Positions 1-9,420 are shown, numbered from the stretch's first letter. The stretch is DNA of 64,000 nt from Haloterrigena alkaliphila (GCF_017352155.2 NZ_CP084320.1:62001-126000); one strand, 5' to 3'. Translations and numbers: made by a program. The notes: a model not told the origin generated them from the letters alone.

Positions 1-29
1 TTTGTACCCGTGCGCCGTAGTCGGGAGCG

Positions 30-371
30 ATGACTCGTCCCGCAACCGCCACCGACGAACGGACGCCAGCGCGCCGAAAGTCGACCCTGTTCTGCTGGGA
101 GTGCGATCACACCAGCCCCATCGACGGCGACTGGGTGCGTCAACTGCGGGATCGACACGTCGAATACACCTGTCCGGACTGCGAGACGACGCTCGCGAAA
201 CGGCCACTGCCCGACGCCCCGACGGGTGACCGGGCGGCGGATCGCGTTTCGGTCTCGTGGCAGCGAACGCTCCGGACGACCGTTCAGATCTGGCGCGTGA
301 GCGTCGACGTCGGCCTCGCCGGACTGGCGGCGATGACCCGCTCGCGACCGACCGCCGGCCGACGTCGATAA
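30..371 (+). CDS. Small haloarchaeal zinc-finger-like protein
   Basis: The 113-residue product has two CxxC pairs, Cys22/Cys25 and Cys48/Cys51, about 25 residues apart, which is the spacing of a zinc ribbon. The segment between them is mixed charged and hydrophobic. The C-terminus is Arg-rich and may be unstructured. It is a stand-alone gene at the left edge, followed by the glnA promoter region. I do not recognise a characterised family; haloarchaea carry many such small zinc-finger proteins, and a nucleic-acid or protein-binding role is only inference. Confidence 0.6.
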   Translation: MTRPATATDERTPARRKSTLFCWECDHTSPIDGDWVRQLRDRHVEYTCPDCETTLAKRPLPDAPTGDRAADRVSVSWQRTLRTTVQIWRVSVDVGLAGLAAMTRSRPTAGRRR

Positions 372-563
372 CCGTCCACGCGACGCCGTACGCGGTCGCG
401 GATCCGAGCGATCGAACCGGTTACTCCCGACTGGTCACACGCGTATTCAATTTCGCTCGCGATTTTTTGGCTCTTGTTCTCCGTACTCCCTCATACGACC
501 TATGTTAATTTACATTCGTCCATCTTTTTCTCGATCTAGAGATATTCGCACACAACAGCAGAA

Positions 564-571
564 TTTTAGTA
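564..571 (+). promoter_or_regulatory. Probable TATA box of glnA
   Basis: TTTTAGTA lies about 34 bases upstream of the glnA ATG at 602, in an AT-rich stretch after GC-rich DNA. The spacing fits a leaderless or very short-leader haloarchaeal transcript. Confidence 0.45.
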
Positions 572-601
572 GTAGAATCCAATGGCCTAAGCGAGCAATA
601 A

Positions 602-1957
602 ATGACAAGTAGAAATCTCACGTCCGCAGAAGAGGACGTATTGGACGAAATCGAAGACGGAGAGATCGACTTCCTCCGGCTCCAGTTTACGGACATTCTG
701 GGAACGGTGAAGAACGTCTCCGTTCCGGCCCGGCAGGCCGAGAAGGCGTTCACCGAGGGAATCTATTTCGACGGGTCTTCGATCGAGGGGTTCGTCCGCA
801 TTCAGGAATCGGACATGCGTCTGGTTCCCGATCCGGACACGTTCGCCGTCCTCCCCTGGAGACAGCGCGAGGACGGGGCGTCCGCCCGGATGATCTGTGA
901 CGTCTACAACACCTCGACGGGCGAACCCTTCGAGGGCGACCCGCGCAACGTCCTCAAAGGGGCCATCGAGCGCGCCAACGAGATGGGCTACGAGGTCAAC
1001 TTCGCGCCCGAACCGGAGTTCTTCATGTTCGAGGAGGACGAGGAGGGTCGCGCGACGACCGACACCGCCGACCACGGCGGCTACTTCGACCTCGCGCCGA
1101 AAGACCTCGCGAGCGACGTCCGACGGGACATCATCTACGGCCTCGAGGACATGGGCTTCGAGATCGAGGCCAGCCATCACGAGGTCGCCCGCGGCCAGTA
1201 CGAGATCAACTTCGAGTACGACGACGCGCTGTCGACGGCCGACAACGTCGCGACCTTCCGGACCGTCGTCCGCGCCATCGCCGCCGAACACGACCTCCAC
1301 GCGACGTTCATGCCCAAACCGATCCCGAAGATCAACGGCTCGGGTATGCACACGCACATGTCGCTGCTGACCGAGGACGGCGAGAACGCGTTCCACGACG
1401 AGGACGACGAGTTCAACCTCTCCGAGACGGCCCACTCCTACCTCGCGGGGATCCTCGAGCACGCGCCGGCGATCACGGCGGTCGCCAACCCCACCGTGAA
1501 CAGCTACAAGCGGCTGGTGCCCGGCTACGAGGCGCCGGTCTACGTCGCCTGGTCGGACCGCAACCGCTCGGCGCTGGTGCGCAAGCCGGCCGCTCGCGTC
1601 CCGGCGGCCTCGCGCATCGAACTGCGCTCGCCGGACCCCTCGTGTAACCCCTACCTCGCGTTCGCCGTCATGATCCACGCCGGTCTCGACGGGATCGAAC
1701 GGGACCTCGAGTGTCCCGACCCGGTTCGGGAAAACATCTACGAGTTCGACGAGCAGAAACGCGACGAGTACGGTATCGAGACGCTCCCGTCGAACCTCGG
1801 CGAGGCCGTCGACGCCCTCGAGGAAGACGAGGTCATCTACGAGGCGCTGGGCGAACACGTCGCGCCGAAGTTCGTCGAAGCGAAGAGCCAGGAGTTCGAG
1901 GAGTACCTCGTCGACGTCTCCGAGTGGGAGATCGACCGCTACCTCGAGCACTACTGA
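602..1957 (+). CDS. glnA: Glutamine synthetase, type I
   Basis: The 451-residue protein makes glutamine from glutamate, ammonia and ATP in the cytoplasm. It has the beta-grasp N-domain ([23 protein letters not shown]), the catalytic ATP site [10 protein letters not shown] near residue 245, and the glutamate/ATP loop NRSALVRKP near residue 320. Length is normal for archaeal and Gram-positive GSI. The C-terminal region around LPSNLGEA lacks the NLYDLP-type tyrosine site, so control by adenylylation is not expected and feedback or P-II-type control is more likely. It stands alone with its own TATA box. Identification is secure. Confidence 0.97.
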   Translation: MTSRNLTSAEEDVLDEIEDGEIDFLRLQFTDILGTVKNVSVPARQAEKAFTEGIYFDGSSIEGFVRIQESDMRLVPDPDTFAVLPWRQREDGASARMICDVYNTSTGEPFEGDPRNVLKGAIERANEMGYEVNFAPEPEFFMFEEDEEGRATTDTADHGGYFDLAPKDLASDVRRDIIYGLEDMGFEIEASHHEVARGQYEINFEYDDALSTADNVATFRTVVRAIAAEHDLHATFMPKPIPKINGSGMHTHMSLLTEDGENAFHDEDDEFNLSETAHSYLAGILEHAPAITAVANPTVNSYKRLVPGYEAPVYVAWSDRNRSALVRKPAARVPAASRIELRSPDPSCNPYLAFAVMIHAGLDGIERDLECPDPVRENIYEFDEQKRDEYGIETLPSNLGEAVDALEEDEVIYEALGEHVAPKFVEAKSQEFEEYLVDVSEWEIDRYLEHY

Positions 1958-2144
1958 CGACCGAGTCCACCTGACTACCCGCGGTGTTCGTTCCGCTTGT
2001 TTTTCGCACACGTCCTCCAGACGAGCCGGAGTCGGAGAACAAAGAGACAAACGAGTACAGTACGAGCGGACGGGCGTCGCAACTGCTGGATAGCCACCGG
2101 TCGCTCGAAAAATAGTCACAGCCCCACCCCCGCAATCGGACCGA

Positions 2145-2378
2145 TCAGTTCGCGACGGCGTACTCTTCGCCGCGCTGCTCGACCATATCGTCACTCGAGA
2201 GCGTGTTCAGGAGACTCAGAACCGAGAGTTGCTTCATCGCCAGCAGGTCGCCCAGTTCGTCGGCCGTCGCACCACCCGTCGCCTCGAGGCAGAGGTAGAC
2301 GAGTTTCGCCTGTGTGGAGTCGAGTTGGTTGGGAACCGGTTCGATCCGGGGGTCGGACCGGTATTTCTGTGAACTCAT
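2145..2378 (-). CDS. Small winged-helix (TrmB-like) DNA-binding protein
   Basis: The product is 77 residues from the ATG at 2378; a longer frame upstream would add a non-conserved leader through the promoter. Residues of the type AKLVYLCLEATGGATADEL, followed by LSVLSLLNTLSSDDMVEQRGEEY, form a compact helix-turn-helix with a beta-wing. It has no other domain. This size and pattern are common among haloarchaeal stand-alone regulators. The target is unknown, and its convergent neighbour glnA gives no firm clue. Confidence 0.7.
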   Translation of the reverse strand: MSSQKYRSDPRIEPVPNQLDSTQAKLVYLCLEATGGATADELGDLLAMKQLSVLSLLNTLSSDDMVEQRGEEYAVAN

Positions 2379-2604
2379 TGTCACCAGAACCGTCCCGATT
2401 CGTATATATAAATCCACACGTGTATTGTATATATATCCCGTAAAGGGCTCTAGTACAGTATTCGTCGGAATTTCGTCGTCGAGAGAGCGTGTCGGCTGTC
2501 AGAACAATACGGGCGACCGCCCTCGAGTCAGATCGCTCGTCGTCGAACCCGGGACGGGATCGACGGGAGTTTTACGACCGTCGGACAAGTCGAGAGACGA
2601 CCCG

Positions 2605-2937
2605 ATGACGAACGATCGCGACCGACCCGAGCCGCCGGCCGACCTCGACGACGACGCCCGCGAGGCGCTGGCAACGCTCGAGGACCTGAACGCCGATCAG
2701 CTCCGGGCGATCGGCCGCTACCTCGAGACCCTCGCCGCGTGGTCGGACTCGAGTACAGACGGTGACGCCGGTGACGATTCGGACACCGGTGACGGTCCCG
2801 ACGCCGACCCCGACTTCCCTGAAGGCGTCCCGGAAGCGGCGGACGTCACGGTCAAGGAAATCGCCGGGACGACGTACTACTACTACCAGTGGCGCGAGGG
2901 GGATCGCATCGAGTCGAAGACGGTCCAGCGAGAGTGA
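2605..2937 (+). CDS. Conserved acidic haloarchaeal protein, unknown function
   Basis: The 110-residue protein starts at the ATG at 2605; the frame is open further upstream, but that part reads through the promoter region. It has a helical N-terminal part (DDDAREALATLEDLNADQLRAIGRYL, residues about 15-45), an Asp/Gly/Ser linker, and a C-terminal beta segment containing TYYYYQWREGD. The last part looks like a small sheet. I do not recognise a function. A cytoplasmic location is likely, as there is no signal or membrane segment. Confidence 0.6.
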   Translation: MTNDRDRPEPPADLDDDAREALATLEDLNADQLRAIGRYLETLAAWSDSSTDGDAGDDSDTGDGPDADPDFPEGVPEAADVTVKEIAGTTYYYYQWREGDRIESKTVQRE

Positions 2938-3033
2938 CGACGTCGAGCGGGCATCGCAAAACGGCGTCTGATATCGACGAACCCACGTGTTCGTCGAGAA
3001 ACAATTATATGGACTCGAAGAAAACTGTCAGCT

Positions 3034-3393
3034 ATGCTCAGCGTATTCTTCGGCTTCCTCTCGCTCGTCCTCGTCGTGGGCAGCGTCTTCTGTATTCAGG
3101 AGGCGCGGTCGTACACCGACGAGCAACGGGCTCGAGCGCCGCGGCTCTGGCGAGCGTACGCCGCCAGCGGCGTCGTCCTCGGTCTCGTCGCCGTGGGAAA
3201 CGTCGCGTGGCTCCTGAACGGAGGCACGGTCTGGGCGATGAGCGGGCTCGCGAGCGTCGCCGCCGCGCTCCCGTGTCTCGTCCAGGCGCTGCTCCACCGG
3301 AAACTGGACGTCGACCGCAGTCCGCTGGGCGATCGGCTCGCCGAAACCGTCGCGCGGAAGCTCAATTTTCCCGAGCCGAACCGACAGGCCTGA
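3034..3393 (+). CDS. Small integral membrane protein
   Basis: The 119-residue product has three likely membrane helices: residues about 1-20 (MLSVFFGFLSLVLVVGSVFC), about 44-65 (ASGVVLGLVAVGNVAWLL) and about 68-88. A charged cytoplasmic-type tail follows. No conserved catalytic motif is seen. It converges on the rpe gene with only 7 bases between the stops. Function unknown. Confidence 0.6.
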   Translation: MLSVFFGFLSLVLVVGSVFCIQEARSYTDEQRARAPRLWRAYAASGVVLGLVAVGNVAWLLNGGTVWAMSGLASVAAALPCLVQALLHRKLDVDRSPLGDRLAETVARKLNFPEPNRQA

Positions 3394-3400
3394 TCGACTG

Positions 3401-4273
3401 CTACACCGACTCGTACGGTCCGAGCCGCGTCCCGTCCAGCAGGTAGGCCTCGCCGCCAGCCAGTCCCGCCGGCAGAAATGGTGAAAGAAACGACTGGTTC
3501 GCCAGGTTGACCCACGTCCCGCCGACGAGGTCGTTGAACGCCGGCACGACGACGACTCGAGGAGCCGCCTCGTCGTCGCGCTCGAGCCACGGAATCCCCT
3601 CGTACTCGGGACGCTCGCGAAACGGATCGGGAGCGAGGCGGCCGCGCAGCCACGCCCGTTCGACGCGGCTGCCGCCGACCTCGTCCTCGAGGCGGACGCA
3701 GGGGTGTTCGTGGCCCAGACAGACGACGTCGCACTCGAGGACCGCCGGCGCGGGCCAGGTGTGGCCGTGGCAGACGCCCACGGCGCCGTCCCCGAGCGCG
3801 ACGCCGGCGCCGGGCGTGACCGTCACGGCCGACGGATCGAAGTCGAGCGCGGCGACCTCGCGGTCGTTCTCGGGGGTGAGCCACTCCTCGATGCCGCCGT
3901 CGTGGTTCCCCTTCACAACCGTCACCGACAGCGCGGGCGAAAACGACTCGAAGAGCACCTCGAGTTCTCCCCGCTCGGCGCCGCCCGGATCGCCGATCGA
4001 GTGCATCAGGTCGCCGAGCACGACGAGGCGGTCGGGGTTCGTGCGCTCGAGCAGCGAGCGCAGCCGCTCTCGGCGCTCGGGGGCTTGGCTCGGGACGTCG
4101 ACGCCGCGTTCGTACCGCAGTCCGGCCTCGTAGCCGGCGTGGTAGTCGGCGACCAGCAGCGCGCGCTCGGCGCCGAGGGTGGCAGTCGCGGCCGGTTCGC
4201 CGGGAACGGGTTCGACGCGAGGCGGCGTCGAACCGCGAGCGGCGTCGGAGCGGGAGCGAGGCGCGTCGGACAT
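3401..4273 (-). CDS. rpe: RPA-associated calcineurin-like phosphoesterase
   Basis: This 290-residue protein has the full metallophosphoesterase motif set: DYH at 43-45, GDLMH at 87-91, GNHD at 122-125, CHGH at 168-171 and GHEH at 187-190. It matches the archaeal SbcD-related (MJ0037-type) family. It is the third gene of an operon after rpa1 and rpap1, 10 bases downstream of rpap1. The same three-gene order is known in Haloferax volcanii (rpa1-rpap1-rpe). The exact substrate is not established in the family; a nuclease or phosphatase role near single-stranded DNA is inferred from context. Confidence 0.88.
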   Translation of the reverse strand: MSDAPRSRSDAARGSTPPRVEPVPGEPAATATLGAERALLVADYHAGYEAGLRYERGVDVPSQAPERRERLRSLLERTNPDRLVVLGDLMHSIGDPGGAERGELEVLFESFSPALSVTVVKGNHDGGIEEWLTPENDREVAALDFDPSAVTVTPGAGVALGDGAVGVCHGHTWPAPAVLECDVVCLGHEHPCVRLEDEVGGSRVERAWLRGRLAPDPFRERPEYEGIPWLERDDEAAPRVVVVPAFNDLVGGTWVNLANQSFLSPFLPAGLAGGEAYLLDGTRLGPYESV

Positions 4274-4283
4274 CGCTCGCCGC

Positions 4284-6044
4284 TCAGATCGCCTTCAGGG
4301 TCTCGTCGTCGGGTTCGTAACACTGCCCGCCCATCAGCGCGTCCTGGATCGCGTCCTCGACCTCGTCCGCGGACGCGCCGGTGTCGTCGGCGACCCGCTC
4401 GACGAGGGTCGTCCGATCGGCGCCGTCGCCGTCGTCGAGTTCCTCCATCGTCTCGACGACGTACGCCTCGAGGTCGACGTCCGCGGCGGGCGCGTCGTCC
4501 GACTCAGTCTCGTCGGGCTCCGATGCGGTCGCGGCGGCGGCCTCGTCCTCGCTGTCGGCGGGTTCGGCAGCCGTCTCGTCTTCGTCCGGTTCCGCTTCCG
4601 GCTCGGATTCGGTTTTCAGTTCCGTTTCGTCGGCCTCGGTCTCCGGTTCCGATTCGGCCTCGAGTCCAGACTCCGGCGGCGCACCGAGGTCGTCGTCGAC
4701 CTCGTCGGATTCCTCGGGTTCGGCGGATTCGTCGGTCGCAGCGGCGTCCGCGGCCGCCTCGCTCTCGGTCTCGGACTCGTCGGCGGGTTCGTCCTCGGGC
4801 TCCGGAACGTCGATGTCGGCCTCGCCGGGTTCGTCGACCTCGGACCCGGTCGTGAACTCGGCGCCGAACTCCTCCTCGAGCTGTTCGCGCTCCTCCTCGT
4901 CCATCTCGTACATCCCGCCGTCGCCGGCGTCGAAGTCGCCGAGTTCCTCGTCGGCCGACTCCTCGGCCGTCTCGAGGTCCGCGTCGGCGTCGGACTCGTC
5001 GACGCTCGACTCGTCGAACTCGGCGGTCGGCTCGTCGGATTCGGGCTCGGACTCCGCGACGTCGCCGGTCGCGTCGGCTTCGGCACTCTCGGACGTCGAC
5101 TCTATTTCAGTCTCGCCCGCCTCGGCTGCGACGTCGACGTCGCCCTCCGACGCGGTGTCACGGTCCGTTCCGGTCGCGGTGCCGGCGGCGGAGCCGGTTC
5201 CGGCCGTCGCCGCGGCGGGTTCCGGCTCCGGTTCGGGTTCCGCCTCCGCGTCGGCCGCGGACGCCGACTCGAGCGCAGAGAGATCGATCCCCGCGAGCCC
5301 GGCCAGCGACGCGAACGTCGCGTCGGCGTCGGGACCCGCGTCGCCGGGCGCGAGCGAGAGCGCCTCGACCTGATCGCGGTCGCCCGCGACGACCTCGACG
5401 GCCTCGAGAGCGGTATCGCGCAGCGCGGCGAGGTAGCCCGGGGTCGTTCCGTAGTGGTCCTGCGCGAGGGGGATCCCCGCCGCGAGACCCTTGTCGACGC
5501 CGGCCTCGAGGAGTGCCTCGGTCAGCGCGTCGCCGCTGGAGCCGCTTTCCGCGGCCGCGGCGTACGTGCCGACCCGTTCGACGGTCTGTTCGGCCGCGCT
5601 GACGACCCAGCGGTCCCGGGTGTCGGCGTCGACCGTCGCGATGCTCTCGGGGCGAAGCGAGGTGTAGACCTGGTCCGAGTCGTCGGGCTGGAAGGTGCGG
5701 GCCTTGCCGGTCACCGCGACGAACTCCGGCGGCTCGAGTTGCTCGAGCGTGGCGAGTTCGTCGGGCTGGTACTGGCCGGCGTAGACGACGAACGCGCCGG
5801 TCGGGTCGACGATGCGGGCCCGGACCATCTCGTCGTTGACCGACGTCACTTCGGTGAGCGTGCCGACCGCGAAGACGCGGTTGAGTCGGGCGCCCGTCGG
5901 CGAGACGACGTAATTGGGCGCGCGCTCCTCGTCGCTCTCGGCGTAGGAGAGCGAGGCGTCGTCGTACTCTGCGGCGAACAGCCGGTAGGCGACCTCGCGG
6001 CCCGGAATCTCCTCGCCGTCGTCGCCGTCGCCGTTCGCGCTCAT
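4284..6044 (-). CDS. rpap1: RPA-associated protein Rpap1 (OB-fold partner of RPA1)
   Basis: The 586-residue protein partners replication protein A. Residues about 15-180 form an OB-fold-type domain (REVAYRLFAAEY, VFAVGTLTEVTSVNDEMVRA, DPTGAFVVYAGQY), characteristic of the COG3390 RPA-associated family. Residues about 240-500 are a very long Glu/Asp/Ser/Ala linker, far longer and more acidic than the domains need. The last 65 residues (VVETMEELDDGDGADRTTLV onward) form a winged-helix-like tail. It overlaps the rpa1 stop by four bases (ATGA), so translation is probably coupled. Family identity is strong; the role of the acidic linker is not known. Confidence 0.9.
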   Translation of the reverse strand: MSANGDGDDGEEIPGREVAYRLFAAEYDDASLSYAESDEERAPNYVVSPTGARLNRVFAVGTLTEVTSVNDEMVRARIVDPTGAFVVYAGQYQPDELATLEQLEPPEFVAVTGKARTFQPDDSDQVYTSLRPESIATVDADTRDRWVVSAAEQTVERVGTYAAAAESGSSGDALTEALLEAGVDKGLAAGIPLAQDHYGTTPGYLAALRDTALEAVEVVAGDRDQVEALSLAPGDAGPDADATFASLAGLAGIDLSALESASAADAEAEPEPEPEPAAATAGTGSAAGTATGTDRDTASEGDVDVAAEAGETEIESTSESAEADATGDVAESEPESDEPTAEFDESSVDESDADADLETAEESADEELGDFDAGDGGMYEMDEEEREQLEEEFGAEFTTGSEVDEPGEADIDVPEPEDEPADESETESEAAADAAATDESAEPEESDEVDDDLGAPPESGLEAESEPETEADETELKTESEPEAEPDEDETAAEPADSEDEAAAATASEPDETESDDAPAADVDLEAYVVETMEELDDGDGADRTTLVERVADDTGASADEVEDAIQDALMGGQCYEPDDETLKAI

Positions 6045-7327
6045 GCGTCCACCTCCTCGAGGAAGGCCGTCGCACGCGACGCGGGATCGTCGTCGCTCTC
6101 CTCGAAGGTCTCGGCGTCGAGGTTGGCGCCGTACTCGTCGACCGAGAGGTGACCGCGCACGCGGTACTCGCGGCCGACGATGCGCTCGCGGATCGCGTCG
6201 GCGACGACCTCCTGGTCCATGGCCTCACGGGCCTGCTCGAGGGCGTCCTCTAAGGTCCCGCCGTAGACCTCCTCGGTGAGTTCGTCGTCGAGGACGACGG
6301 TGACGGCGCCGGTGCCGTCGTCGAGGATCGCCTTCACGCGCATGTCGTCGATCCCGTCGACGTCGCCGTGGGTTCGACACTGTCCCTTCTGGATGACCCG
6401 GTAACACTCCGGGCAGCGCTGGATGAGTCCGGAGCCGTCTCGCACCGCGATGGCGTTGCCGACGACTTCGACGTCGTAGATGCCGCCGGTACCGACGGCC
6501 TCGCCGACGTCCATCGTCGTCGTCTGCGCGCCGACCTCGATCTCGCGGTCGAGCACCGAGACCGTCGAGAACTCCGAGACGTTGACCTCGGGGACGCCGC
6601 GGAACTCCTGCACGTAGGCGTTCTCGATGCGAACCGGGCCGCCCTCCTCGATCTCGGGGGCAGGGTCCCAGTTCGTGAAGGGGAGGCGACCGCTCTCGTC
6701 GCCGAAGACGCCGCTCAGGATCTCGGTCTCGCCGTCGCGGCCGTCGATCGTCCGTCGCTCGCACTCGACGACGGCGACCTCGACGTTCACCGCGCGGTCG
6801 CCGGTCTGGACGTCGGCCAGTTGCGCGTCGCCGCCGATCTCGTCGGCGTACGCCGCGGGGATCTCGAGCGACTCGTCGTCGAACGACAGCGAGGTGCTCT
6901 CGCCGAGGTTGAGTTCGGGTTCGCCGTCCCACTCGCGCACGCCCGCGTTGCCCGCGGTGATCGTGTCGCCCGGCGAGAGCCCGAAGTCCTCCCAGGCGGT
7001 GTAATCGATCGCGCCGCTCTCGTCGGCCAGTCGCCCCTCGACGATGACGTGCTCGTCGCCCTGATACCGGATCGAGCGCTTGCCGGCGGTTAGCACGACT
7101 GCGGTCACGGTGACGTTGCCGTCCTCGGGCGTGATCTCGGCGATCTCCTTGCTCGAGGGGGCGCCGCCACCGCCGCTCGAGCCGTCGCCGTACTTGCGGC
7201 GCAGGCTCTGTTTGGCTTCGTCGATGGGGACGCTGTACTCCACCAGATTCTGCAGGTCGGATTTGACCTCCTCTTTGTCGACGCCGAGGTCGGAGGCGAG
7301 ATCCTCGGCATGATCATCGAGTTCCAT
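6041..7327 (-). CDS. rpa1: Replication protein A, single-strand DNA-binding subunit RPA1
   Basis: The 428-residue protein binds single-stranded DNA in replication and repair. After an N-terminal helical region come OB folds at about 65-150 (VTVTAVVLTAGKRSIRYQG, IDYTAWEDFG), about 175-265 (AVNVEVAVVECERRTIDG, LPFTNWDPAPEI) and about 285-390. The third fold carries a zinc knuckle with Cys305/Cys308 and Cys317/His320 (CPEC and CRTH). Length and zinc site match haloarchaeal RPA1 rather than the shorter RPA3. It heads the rpa1-rpap1-rpe operon, and a TATA box sits about 26 bases before the ATG. Confidence 0.93.
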   Translation of the reverse strand: MELDDHAEDLASDLGVDKEEVKSDLQNLVEYSVPIDEAKQSLRRKYGDGSSGGGGAPSSKEIAEITPEDGNVTVTAVVLTAGKRSIRYQGDEHVIVEGRLADESGAIDYTAWEDFGLSPGDTITAGNAGVREWDGEPELNLGESTSLSFDDESLEIPAAYADEIGGDAQLADVQTGDRAVNVEVAVVECERRTIDGRDGETEILSGVFGDESGRLPFTNWDPAPEIEEGGPVRIENAYVQEFRGVPEVNVSEFSTVSVLDREIEVGAQTTTMDVGEAVGTGGIYDVEVVGNAIAVRDGSGLIQRCPECYRVIQKGQCRTHGDVDGIDDMRVKAILDDGTGAVTVVLDDELTEEVYGGTLEDALEQAREAMDQEVVADAIRERIVGREYRVRGHLSVDEYGANLDAETFEESDDDPASRATAFLEEVDA

Positions 7328-7348
7328 CAGTGGCCATTCGAGTGGCGG

Positions 7349-7357
7349 ATTTAAAAG
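7349..7357 (-). promoter_or_regulatory. TATA box of the rpa1-rpap1-rpe operon
   Basis: On the minus strand the sequence reads CTTTTAAAT, centred about 26 bases upstream of the rpa1 ATG. This spacing implies leaderless transcription of the operon. Confidence 0.55.
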
Positions 7358-7457
7358 CGTTCCCGCAGCGAGGTGAAACTGGAGGGCGACGCGGCCGTTC
7401 GCAGCGGCCTCGGGCGGTCGGCAGTGGCTTCATTTCGCTCCTCGCCGAAGTGAGCGT

Positions 7458-7667
7458 ATGGAACGCGTCGGTGCGGCGCTCGGCGGCCTCGCGTTCGTCG
7501 TCGCGATCGTCGGCGGAATCGTCGTCATCAGAATCCTGACGCGGGCGCTCTACGCGGCCGTCCTGTTCGCCGAGACCGTCGCCACGTTCGCGTTCGCCCT
7601 GCTGATCGGCTACCTCGTCTACCGGATCCTGCGCGGCTCGAGCGACGATCCCCGGCGCCTCGAGTGA
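7458..7667 (+). CDS. Small two-helix membrane protein
   Basis: The 69-residue product is almost entirely hydrophobic. It has two likely membrane helices (residues about 7-28 and 33-56) and a short charged tail ending DDPRRLE. It is divergent from the rpa operon and upstream of the ZIP transporter. No known family recognised. Confidence 0.55.
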   Translation: MERVGAALGGLAFVVAIVGGIVVIRILTRALYAAVLFAETVATFAFALLIGYLVYRILRGSSDDPRRLE

Positions 7668-7746
7668 GCCGAGGCTCGAGCGGGCCAGCGACGGATTTCA
7701 CCGATCGTGAACGTTTTCCCCCAGTAACCGCGATATCGGAGTACTC

Positions 7747-8640
7747 GTGAGTACGCTCGGGGAAGTCGTGATGATCGCAACGCTGGCCGGTGCGGCGACC
7801 GGGCTCGGTGCGCTGCCGGTGTACGTGACCGAGCGGATCAGCCACCGATTCTACGACGCCGCGCTGGGCCTCGCCGCCGGGATCATGTTCGGCGCGGCCG
7901 TCTTCGCGCTGGTCGTCCCCGGCCTCGAGTTCGGCTCGCTGTGGGAGGTCGTCGCGGGCGTCCTCATCGGGAGCGTCTTCCTGCTGGCCGCGAACCGACT
8001 CATTCCGCACGTCCACCTGCTCATCAGGGGCGAAGCCGACGGCACCTATCCGCCCGTCGCGGGGTCGGAGAAGGAGGTCGAGGCCACGCCGGACCTCGTC
8101 TCCGGGAGCCGCACCGCCGTCGACGGCGACGGTCGCGGCGAGGACGATGCGACGGACGCCGACGAGGACGGGGCGCCGGATCCGGACGAGGACCTCCGGC
8201 AGGCGATCCTGGTCGGCAGCGCGATCACCATCCACAACGTCCCGGAGGGGCTGGCGATCGGCATCGCCTTCGCGGGCGGCCTCGAGGGCGTCGGGCTCGC
8301 GCTCGCCGTCGCGATCGCGGTCCAGAACGTCCCCGACGGCTTCGCGATGGCGATTCCCGCGAGTCGTACCGGGCTCTCGAAACCGAAGACGATCCTCTAT
8401 ACGACCATCTCCGGGGCGGTACCCGAACCGATCGCGGCGGCGCTGGGCTTCGCCCTCGTCTCGGTCGTCACCGGCCTCTTTCCGCTGGCTGCCGGCTTCG
8501 CCGCCGGGACGATGCTCGCGGTCATCTTCCGGGAGATGATCCCCGCCAGTCACGGTCACGGCTACGCCGACGAGGCCACGCTGACGTTCGTCCTCGGCTT
8601 CGTCGTGATGGTGATCGTCGACGTCGGACTCGCCGTCTGA
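7747..8640 (+). CDS. ZIP-family divalent metal transporter
   Basis: The 297-residue protein has about eight hydrophobic helices. It carries the ZIP signature in helix IV, HNVPEG from His163, followed by a second metal-site helix (IAVQNVPDGFAMAIP), and a later FREMIPASHGHG segment. An acidic, disordered loop lies between helices III and IV (residues about 105-150), where ZIP proteins have their variable cytoplasmic loop. The start is GTG at 7747. It probably imports zinc or another divalent metal across the cell membrane; metal specificity cannot be read from sequence. Confidence 0.9.
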   Translation: MSTLGEVVMIATLAGAATGLGALPVYVTERISHRFYDAALGLAAGIMFGAAVFALVVPGLEFGSLWEVVAGVLIGSVFLLAANRLIPHVHLLIRGEADGTYPPVAGSEKEVEATPDLVSGSRTAVDGDGRGEDDATDADEDGAPDPDEDLRQAILVGSAITIHNVPEGLAIGIAFAGGLEGVGLALAVAIAVQNVPDGFAMAIPASRTGLSKPKTILYTTISGAVPEPIAAALGFALVSVVTGLFPLAAGFAAGTMLAVIFREMIPASHGHGYADEATLTFVLGFVVMVIVDVGLAV

Positions 8641-8745
8641 GAACGAGGGATCGGGATCGGATCCCGACGGTACCGACGACGGCAGCCGAACGCGGTCGGG
8701 CGCCGAGACGGCGGGACGCGGAGCCATGCACCTCCCGGGCAGTTA

Positions 8746-8752
8746 CTTATAG
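8746..8752 (+). promoter_or_regulatory. TATA-like box of the halocyanin gene
   Basis: CTTATAG lies about 33 bases upstream of the ATG at 8782, in an otherwise GC-rich spacer. It fits a short-leader transcript. Confidence 0.4.
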
Positions 8753-8781
8753 AAATTGCCGCCATATCCTCATGAGATACG

Positions 8782-9420
8782 ATGACACGGGACGATCCGC
8801 AGTCACGACGAACCGTTCTCAAACTCGGCGGCGGTGCAGTCCTGACGACCGTCCTCGCCGGCTGCGGCGGCCCCGGCGGAAACGGCGGGGGCGAGAACGA
8901 CACCAGCGGGGAAGAAAACGAAACGGGCGGCGCCGGATCGGAGAACGAAACCGGAATTGGGAACGAGTCGAACGAAACCGAAGCGGGCAACGAATCGAAC
9001 GAGACGGAGCTCGGAAACGAAACCGAAGCGGGCAACGAGTCGAACGAGACGGAAGCCGGAAACGAAACGGAAGGCGGCGGGGCCAGCGGGGCGCTCGAGC
9101 CCGGCGAGATCGTGCTCGGCGGCGAGACGCAGGCGTGGCTGGGCGGCGCACCCGACCCCATCGCCGAGGAGGAGAATCCGACGCTCACCCTCCAGGAGGG
9201 CGAATCATACGAAATCACGTGGGAGAACTTGGACGGCGTCGGCCACAACCTCCAGATCCTCGACGACAACGACGAGGTCGTCGACGACTACGAGACCGAA
9301 ATCATGCAGGAGGAAGGCGAGACCCAGACGCTCGAGGTCGACGAGGTCACCAGCGAGATGGCCCAGTACGTCTGCGAGCCCCACTCGGGGACGATGAACG
9401 GCGACATCGAGGTTCAGTAA
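8782..9420 (+). CDS. Halocyanin-type blue copper lipoprotein
   Basis: This 212-residue exported protein has a twin-arginine start (RRTVLKLGGG) and the lipobox LAGC at Cys28, so it should be lipid-anchored outside the membrane. Residues about 30-100 form a low-complexity stalk of NESNETEAG-like units with 11 N-X-S/T sequons. The C-terminal cupredoxin domain holds the copper ligands His155 (GVGHNLQ), Cys198, His201 and Met205 (CEPHSGTM). It is likely a small electron carrier for the respiratory chain. The repetitive, potentially heavily N-glycosylated stalk is the distinctive part. Confidence 0.92.
   Translation: MTRDDPQSRRTVLKLGGGAVLTTVLAGCGGPGGNGGGENDTSGEENETGGAGSENETGIGNESNETEAGNESNETELGNETEAGNESNETEAGNETEGGGASGALEPGEIVLGGETQAWLGGAPDPIAEEENPTLTLQEGESYEITWENLDGVGHNLQILDDNDEVVDDYETEIMQEEGETQTLEVDEVTSEMAQYVCEPHSGTMNGDIEVQ

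Noticed and set aside
587-2194. Long antisense open frame (535 codons) opposite glnA
   Set aside because: Arg/Val/Asp-rich shadow with no domain, fully explained by GC-rich coding on the plus strand.
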